Positions 58,367 through 64,000 of a DNA stretch of 64,000 nucleotides are shown piece by piece (position 1 is the stretch's first letter; the number at the start of each line of letters is the position of its first letter). Where the stretch lies: contig NZ_JNKW01000004.1 of assembly GCF_000702205.1 (NCBI RefSeq), forward strand, positions 186,001 to 250,000. Reading direction: 5' to 3'. Below the pieces are notes generated by a model, which made no database searches, had not been told where the DNA came from, and saw only the letters and a list, made by a program, of their open reading frames with translations. The stretch is from Lachnospira multipara LB2003 (GTDB lineage Bacteria; Bacillota; Clostridia; Lachnospirales; Lachnospiraceae). The position numbers and the translations under genes are program-made.

Positions 58367-58398
58367 TTAGAAACCCTTTCTTAAAGTTTATTTTTAAA

Positions 58399-58947
58399 CT
58401 AAGCTAACTGAATACCACTAAGTTCATTAGCCATATTGGCAAGTTTAGTTTTTATGCTACTATCTACAACTCTATCTTTAATTCTAATAATCATACCAGC
58501 AATAAGACTTTCATCTATTGAGTAGTTTATCTTGAATTCCTTATAGTTTGTTGTAGCAAGAAGCTTATCTTCTACTGCTTTTTTCTGGGCATCTGTAAGC
58601 TCACTAGCAGTAGTTACATAAGCAATGCCGATCTTCTTATATTCAAGTACTTTTCCAACAAAGTACTCTAATGTATCAACAATGTTTCCTTGTCTGTCCT
58701 TAGAAACCATGAGTGTTAATAAACCTGTCATGTCCTTTGAGACAAATTTTTCAAAAACATTCTTAATAACTGTTTCTTTTTCTTCTTTTTCAACCTTTGG
58801 GTGTGCGAGAAGCTTTTCTAAATCTGGATTAGCTTTAAAGCTTTCAATTACGGCTAATGCCTCTTCATATAATGTATCCATACTAGATTCAGAAACAGCT
58901 AATTCAAACAAAGCATCACCGTAGGTTGTCTCTACTAGCTTAGCCAT
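58399..58947 (-). CDS. atpH: F-type ATP synthase delta subunit
   Basis: A 182-residue peripheral-stalk subunit. The N-terminal six-helix bundle (YGDALFELAVSESSMDTLYEEA) and the C-terminal GMIIRIKDRVVDSSIKTKLANM end are typical. It overlaps atpF by 13 bp, suggesting coupled translation, and precedes atpA by 35 bp. Confidence 0.95.
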   Translation of the reverse strand: MAKLVETTYGDALFELAVSESSMDTLYEEALAVIESFKANPDLEKLLAHPKVEKEEKETVIKNVFEKFVSKDMTGLLTLMVSKDRQGNIVDTLEYFVGKVLEYKKIGIAYVTTASELTDAQKKAVEDKLLATTNYKEFKINYSIDESLIAGMIIRIKDRVVDSSIKTKLANMANELSGIQLA

Positions 58948-59483
58948 GTTTTATCACCCATTTCGTTTAAAGTCTCTTCAATAAGAGCATTACTGTCGCT
59001 TTCATTAATTGACTTAGAAACTAACTTAGAAGCCATTGCTGCAGCAACAACAACGATCTGCTGTTTAACTTCATCAGCAACCTTCTGCTTTTCAAGCTCT
59101 GCTTCCTTATTAGCCTGTGCAATAATTCTAGCTGCTTCTTCCTTGCCTTCATCAATAAGCTTCTGCTTATTGTGCTCGCCAGTTCTTCTAGCATCGCTTA
59201 AAATACCTTCTGCTTCTTTATTAGCAGCCTTAAGCTTAGCCTCATATTCCTGCTTCATAGCAAGGGCATCTTCTCTATCCTTAGCAGCACCTTCAATATC
59301 GTTAGTTATCTTATCCTGACGCTTCTTTAACATGTTACGTACCGGATTAAAAAGGATATATGAAAGTAGAATAAATAGGATAAATACATTTATTAATGTT
59401 ATTGCAGCATCAAAAAGGAGCTGTGCATCCAAGCCAAATAATCGTCCTTCAAGGACAATTGCTGTACTTCCTAACAAATTCAC
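58935..59483 (-). CDS. atpF: F-type ATP synthase b subunit
   Basis: A 182-residue peripheral-stalk subunit. One membrane helix at about 24-44 (AITLINVFILFILLSYILF) is followed by a long charged helix rich in K, E and A through to the end. This is the standard AtpF layout. Confidence 0.95.
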   Translation of the reverse strand: MNLLGSTAIVLEGRLFGLDAQLLFDAAITLINVFILFILLSYILFNPVRNMLKKRQDKITNDIEGAAKDREDALAMKQEYEAKLKAANKEAEGILSDARRTGEHNKQKLIDEGKEEAARIIAQANKEAELEKQKVADEVKQQIVVVAAAMASKLVSKSINESDSNALIEETLNEMGDKTWLS

Positions 59484-59539
59484 TTGTAGGCCTCCTTTCT
59501 ATTATCTTACTTCGTATACAAGTTAAACTTGTTTAAATC

Positions 59540-60561
<1,022 letters not shown>

Positions 60562-60579
60562 CTTCTCACCTTCCTTTTC

Positions 60580-60966
60580 TTAAGATAATAATTTATGAGT
60601 AAACGGCTCAATATAAGCCGCTACTTTCATTGAAAACATGCCAACTATGGCACAAATCGGATGTCCTGCATGAAGCAAAAACAATACCAAAAAAACAGCT
60701 ATCATCGCCGTTAACCTAACAAGATAGCCTAAAACGTATGATTTTGATCCACGCTCATTACTATATATAACCTTACGAATCACAAGACTCATATGGAATG
60801 ATGAAAATAATGCATAAAGAACACCAAAAGAAAAACCAGAAATTAAATACAATTTATTTCCTGGAACTAAAAATAAGATAATGATAACCCCTACAAAAAA
60901 ATAAATTCCCTCTACTAAAAACATTCCTGGTAAGCTTTCGTTAACCTGCTTAATTCTTTCTAGCAT
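60580..60966 (-). CDS. ATP synthase subunit I (AtpI-like membrane protein)
   Basis: A 128-residue protein with four predicted membrane helices (about 16-34, 38-58, 80-98, 103-120). Size and position directly before atpB are those of AtpI, an assembly helper for the c ring and possibly a Mg2+ carrier. Sequence identity in this family is low, so the assignment leans on position and topology. Confidence 0.8.
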   Translation of the reverse strand: MLERIKQVNESLPGMFLVEGIYFFVGVIIILFLVPGNKLYLISGFSFGVLYALFSSFHMSLVIRKVIYSNERGSKSYVLGYLVRLTAMIAVFLVLFLLHAGHPICAIVGMFSMKVAAYIEPFTHKLLS

Positions 60967-61021
60967 AAAATACCATCCTTACTTTGAGTTATACTTAGAG
61001 CCCATATACATTATTTAATCT

Positions 61022-61339
61022 TTATCTTTTTATTTTTTCTTCACGTTCATTATTATTGTGTTCACGATTATAACGTTCCACCTTTTCCTTAATAAGCGCT
61101 TCTTCTTCTCTTTTCCGCTTAGCTTCATCTTGCACTATCGTGGCCTTCACGAGAGCATAAGCGTTCCTTCCTCCTGCCGCAATTCCTAGTATTGATAATA
61201 CTAGGGAAAAGAGATTTGTGTTTAATTTTCCATCTAGCCAAACACCCAGCGCAACGCACACAAAAAGTGGTACCATTACACAAATACTTATCTGGGATAC
61301 TAGCACTATATTCTTCAATGCTTTTCCTTTATTATCCAT
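61022..61339 (-). CDS. AtpZ/AtpI-type small membrane protein
   Basis: A 105-residue protein with two membrane helices (about 10-32 and 40-60) and a long charged tail with many Lys, Arg and Glu. The pattern VSQISICVMVPLFVCVALGVWLDGKL...LGIAAGGRNAYALVK matches the AtpZ/ATP synthase protein I family. The frame opens ten codons earlier, but GAAGGGA supports the ATG at 61339. It is the first gene of the atp operon. Confidence 0.83.
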   Translation of the reverse strand: MDNKGKALKNIVLVSQISICVMVPLFVCVALGVWLDGKLNTNLFSLVLSILGIAAGGRNAYALVKATIVQDEAKRKREEEALIKEKVERYNREHNNNEREEKIKR

Positions 61340-61369
61340 AGTTGATATCCCTTCAAAACAGATATACAT

Positions 61370-61398
61370 ATTTTAACATTAATTCTTGTAATTGTCCA
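61370..61398 (-). promoter_or_regulatory. promoter of the atp operon
   Basis: On the minus strand TGGACA (61398-61393) and TAAAAT (61375-61370) are separated by 17 bp, about 30 bp before the first start codon. Confidence 0.78.
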
Positions 61399-61439
61399 CA
61401 TTTTGTTAATTTTGTATCAAAATAAATTCATAAATCTAT

Positions 61440-61468
61440 TTGAATTTTATCTTTTTTATTGTTATAAT
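61440..61468 (+). promoter_or_regulatory. promoter of the DUF402 gene
   Basis: TTGAAT at 61440-61445 and TATAAT at 61463-61468 with a 17-bp spacer, divergent from the atp promoter. Confidence 0.8.
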
Positions 61469-61543
61469 TTTCTTAATATACGATTCTTTAGAAACTTATA
61501 AAAAGGAATTCGTTGTGACTTCAATATAAAGGGAGGGGTTTTC

Positions 61544-62053
61544 ATGGCAACATTATATAGAAAACGATTAATACCTTCAGAATGTGTAGAATTAAAAGAT
61601 GATATCATTGTTTATCAGGATTCAGATAGAATCGTTACTATTTGGAACACCCTTAAGCCTAAGAAGGAATTTTCCCACGGCATCTCTTATTATGTTATGA
61701 ATGAAGGCATAAAGGTAAGTAAATTCTATAGAGATGACAACTCTCTAACTTATATTTATGTTGATATTATAAATACAGAATATAATCAGAAAGAAGACAG
61801 CTATGTATTTACTGATTTGCTTGCTGATGTAATCGTTGATGAAGATGGAAAATATCGTGTTGTAGATTTAGATGAACTTGCAGATGCCATTAATAAAGGC
61901 ATTATCTCTAAAGAATATGTGTCAGAATCTCTTCAGAAACTAAACAATCTCCTTCTTTCTATATACAACGGAACTTTCAAGGAATATGTGAAATTCATAG
62001 AAAGGTTCGAACTTTCAGTATTCCACACAGACCTTGCTACAAATAGGACTTAA
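61544..62053 (+). CDS. DUF402-domain protein
   Basis: A 169-residue soluble protein of the DUF402 family. The pattern runs from YRKRLIPSECVELKDD through GISYYVMNEGIKVSKFYRDD, YIYVDIINTEY and DLLADVIVDEDGKYRVVDLDELADAI. Some relatives are nucleoside-diphosphate phosphatases or RNase-associated proteins; the role here is unknown. GGGAGGGG lies before the ATG. It has its own promoter and a terminator. Confidence 0.88.
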   Translation: MATLYRKRLIPSECVELKDDIIVYQDSDRIVTIWNTLKPKKEFSHGISYYVMNEGIKVSKFYRDDNSLTYIYVDIINTEYNQKEDSYVFTDLLADVIVDEDGKYRVVDLDELADAINKGIISKEYVSESLQKLNNLLLSIYNGTFKEYVKFIERFELSVFHTDLATNRT

Positions 62054-62083
62054 AAATAAAGCATAAAAATAAGACATAAAAAT

Positions 62084-62139
62084 AAAGCTTTAATCATAAT
62101 TATAGAATTAAATCTATGATTAAGATTAAAGCTTTTTTT
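62084..62139. terminator. terminator between convergent DUF402 and dCMP deaminase genes
   Basis: AAAGCTTTAATC and GATTAAAGCTTT pair perfectly, with partial pairing inside, followed by seven T residues on the plus strand. Confidence 0.85.
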
Positions 62140-62147
62140 GAACTTTA

Positions 62148-62633
62148 TTACAAATCTAATGAAACTTTTCTTCCTGAACTTTGATATTTAATAATCTCCA
62201 CGCCTGCAGACTTTAGCATTCTCTTTGATGCTATTACTGAAGCTGTATCAGCGTACTTATCACTATCATACACCACTGCTTTTATTCCGCACTGTATAAT
62301 TGCCTTGGCACATTCATTACAAGGAAAAAGTGTAACATATATTTTAGAATTTTCTAGACTACCTCCTCGGTAATTTAAAATTGCATTTAGCTCACTATGA
62401 GTAGTGTAAAAATACTTATTATCAAGTGGTTCTCCTTCTCTGCCCCATGGATATTCATCATCTGAACAACCAATTGGTAATCCGTTATAACCCATTGATA
62501 AAATTTTATTATTCATACTTACTATGCAAGCCCCTACTTGAGTGTTAGGGTCTTTAGATCTCATAGCTGAGAGCTTAGCAACTCCCATAAAATACTCATC
62601 CCAAGAAATATAATCTTTACGTTTTTCATTCAT
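62148..62633 (-). CDS. deoxycytidylate deaminase (ComEB-like)
   Basis: A 161-residue zinc deaminase that converts dCMP to dUMP for thymidylate synthesis. The zinc-site motifs are HSELNAI (His and catalytic Glu) and PCNECAKAI (two Cys). GACIVSMNNKILSMGYNGLPIGCSDD is the typical nucleotide-binding start. It is the last gene of the rpiB group, 31 bp after rpiB. Confidence 0.93.
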   Translation of the reverse strand: MNEKRKDYISWDEYFMGVAKLSAMRSKDPNTQVGACIVSMNNKILSMGYNGLPIGCSDDEYPWGREGEPLDNKYFYTTHSELNAILNYRGGSLENSKIYVTLFPCNECAKAIIQCGIKAVVYDSDKYADTASVIASKRMLKSAGVEIIKYQSSGRKVSLDL

Positions 62634-62664
62634 ATGTTACACCTCCTTTATGTTATTAATATTA

Positions 62665-63096
62665 TTAGTCTTCTAACATACTAATTCTTCTAATATGTCT
62701 TTCATCATTAGAAAATTTTGATTCTAAGAATGTATCTGCAATTCTAAATGCTAATTCTGGTCCAAGTACTCTAGCGCCCATACATAATACGTTAGCATTA
62801 TTATGTTCTCTTGTTGCCTGTGCTGAGAAGCAGTCGCTACATAATGCTGCTCTAATACCCTTAACCTTATTAGCTGCCATACTCATTCCAATACCTGTTC
62901 CACAAAGAAGAATTCCTAATTCTGCTTCCTTTGAAAGAACTGATTCGCATACTTTCTTAGCATATACTGGATAATCACAAGAATCCTTTGTATATGTTCC
63001 CTTATCTTCGATCTCATAACCTTTCTTTGTTAAATGATCAATTAACTGTTCCTTAAGTTCAATTGCGCCGTGATCGCATCCGATTGCTACCTTCAT
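62665..63096 (-). CDS. rpiB: ribose 5-phosphate isomerase B
   Basis: A 143-residue isomerase of the RpiB/LacA/LacB family that interconverts ribose 5-phosphate and ribulose 5-phosphate. GCDHGAIELKEQL at the start, the catalytic cysteine in GILLCGTGIGMSMAANKVKGIRAALC, and EHNNANVLCMGARV are family hallmarks. It lies 11 bp after the phosphatase-like gene. Confidence 0.95.
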   Translation of the reverse strand: MKVAIGCDHGAIELKEQLIDHLTKKGYEIEDKGTYTKDSCDYPVYAKKVCESVLSKEAELGILLCGTGIGMSMAANKVKGIRAALCSDCFSAQATREHNNANVLCMGARVLGPELAFRIADTFLESKFSNDERHIRRISMLED

Positions 63097-63107
63097 ACTA
63101 AACTCCT

Positions 63108-63680
63108 TTAATCTTTAATAATTTGTCCTTTTCCTTGTCTTTTGTTATTACCATTAATAACAGGTACAACAATGATGTCTTCTTTATTAGCATCTTCCTC
63201 TAATTCCTCTGAATCAGATTCCAAATCGCTATCATCTTGATCTTGTAATTCCACGGCTACCCTACTCACTAATTCATAAATCTGGTCAAAACACAGATTA
63301 TATTCTTCCATCCCTTTGCCATATGGGTTAATTATTTCTTTATCTACTTCACCAACATATTCTGATAAAGTATAAACATTTATTGCTTCATCAAAAGAAT
63401 CATAAATTTTTTGCTTCATCTTAGAATCCATAGTTAACACTAATGTATCATTTCCAAAATCGCTTGCATTAATTTCTTCTGATGAATTGTTCGGTATTAT
63501 AAATCCATGCTTTGCAGCTATTGCAACTGCCTTTGGATTATATGGTTCTGGAAACAAAACAACCATTCCACGAGATTCAACCTTTATATCCTGCTTTATA
63601 TTAGCAAGGATAGTTGCTGCCATAGGACTTCTGCTTGTATTCTCAGAACAAACAAAAATAACTCTATTAATTGTACTCAA
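63108..63680 (-). CDS. low-molecular-weight phosphatase-like protein (YwlE type) with Asn for catalytic Asp
   Basis: A 190-residue protein of the LMW protein phosphatase fold. The P-loop FVCSENTSRSPM has C11 and R17 in the C-x5-R pattern; in YwlE-type enzymes it acts on phospho-arginine or phospho-tyrosine. The general-acid motif, normally D-P, reads INPYGKG with N118. The last 50 residues are an acidic then basic tail not usual for the family. TTG start with GGGGTGA 7 nt upstream. The sua5-ywlE-rpiB order is conserved in Firmicutes, which supports the assignment. Confidence 0.83.
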   Translation of the reverse strand: MSTINRVIFVCSENTSRSPMAATILANIKQDIKVESRGMVVLFPEPYNPKAVAIAAKHGFIIPNNSSEEINASDFGNDTLVLTMDSKMKQKIYDSFDEAINVYTLSEYVGEVDKEIINPYGKGMEEYNLCFDQIYELVSRVAVELQDQDDSDLESDSEELEEDANKEDIIVVPVINGNNKRQGKGQIIKD

Positions 63681-63751
63681 TCGCAGGTCACCCCCCAGTC
63701 ACATACTTTTGCCTAATTAATACCATACAAATTCTATCAAAACATTTGATT

Positions 63752-64000
63752 CTAATCAACAGTAACAACTTTATGTCCTGCTGCCTTAATAAGTCTATTC
63801 ATAATAGCCTGTCCTGCGCTAACATTCTCAAAGCTTTCTGAATATACCACTTCAATACCATCCTTATCAAAATCTCTTAGGACTTTGTAAAGATTCTTAG
63901 CTATGCTTAATTCATCATTTCTGCTGCCAAGTATATATTTATGATAGTCATTATATAAATCCTTGGTTTCATCTGTTGTCATTATTGCTACTTTCTTGCC
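63752..64000 (-). CDS. threonylcarbamoyl-AMP synthase (Sua5-type), C-terminal end, partial
   Basis: The C-terminal part of a Sua5-type protein that runs off the window; the frame is open to base 64000 and an internal ATG at 63982 is not the start. The segment SIAKNLYKVLRDFDKDG and the final AIMNRLIKAAGHKVV are the typical end of the Sua5 domain that follows YrdC. The full enzyme makes the t6A intermediate for tRNAs that read ANN codons. Only the non-catalytic end is visible, so the call rests on that domain and the neighbouring ywlE and rpiB genes. Confidence 0.85.
   Translation of the reverse strand, partial: GKKVAIMTTDETKDLYNDYHKYILGSRNDELSIAKNLYKVLRDFDKDGIEVVYSESFENVSAGQAIMNRLIKAAGHKVVTVD

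Overview
The window is AT-rich chromosomal DNA from a low-GC, Gram-positive Firmicute, most likely a pectin-using member of the Lachnospiraceae (Lachnospira-like). This placement is inference from gene content: the SpoVG, DnaD/DnaI, RqcP-DivIC-TilS-Hpt-FtsH and GlgC/GlgD sets, a full F-type ATPase, and two very large secreted pectin-degrading enzymes. No phage, insertion sequence, CRISPR array, rRNA or tRNA was recognised. Both ends cut genes: mutS2 on the left and a Sua5-type gene on the right.

Layout. 1-2530 (+): the MutS2 tail and a two-component system. 2583-7907 (-): a DEDDh exonuclease, nth, trmD, a membrane-anchored SGNH protein and a GH13 amylase-family enzyme. 7908-8398: a non-coding stretch with a likely unassigned small RNA. 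8399-13623 (-): ftsH, hpt, tilS, divIC, rqcP and a cytidylate-kinase-like gene. 13826-22060: a GltD-like oxidoreductase, a phosphodiester-glycosidase/membrane-protein pair, ilvE, a MATE transporter and an HMGL-type aldolase. 22254-27511 (-): a PTS IIC-like protein, mfd and pth. 27723-29188 (+): an ABC transporter pair.

29268-38630 (-) is the most distinctive part: a 1512-residue pectin methylesterase next to a 1514-residue family 9 pectate lyase. The two share a C-terminal module and a surface-anchor-like tail, so they probably act in sequence on pectin at the cell surface. Upstream lies about 700 bp of non-coding DNA with paired AGTACT-type repeats and a good promoter. 39342-42250 (-): spoVG, then glgD and glgC for glycogen synthesis.

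42516-47713 (+): murC, dnaD, a dnaI-like loader and a long-form PRPP synthetase. A dense cluster of DnaA boxes sits immediately upstream of the dnaD promoter. 47783-53857 (-): a class A PBP, a large membrane-anchored protein with a degenerate peptidase-like end, and a methyltransferase. 53991-61339 (-): the complete atpZ-I-B-E-F-H-A-G-D-C operon, whose c subunit carries the sodium-binding signature. 61544-62053 (+): a DUF402 protein. 62148-64000 (-): dCMP deaminase, rpiB, a LMW phosphatase-like protein with an altered catalytic residue, and a Sua5-type gene.

The leads most worth following are the DnaA-box cluster at the helicase-loader operon, the orphan small RNA before the amylase gene, the shared architecture and control DNA of the pectinase pair, and an operator-like palindrome whose core recurs in the ilvE promoter.
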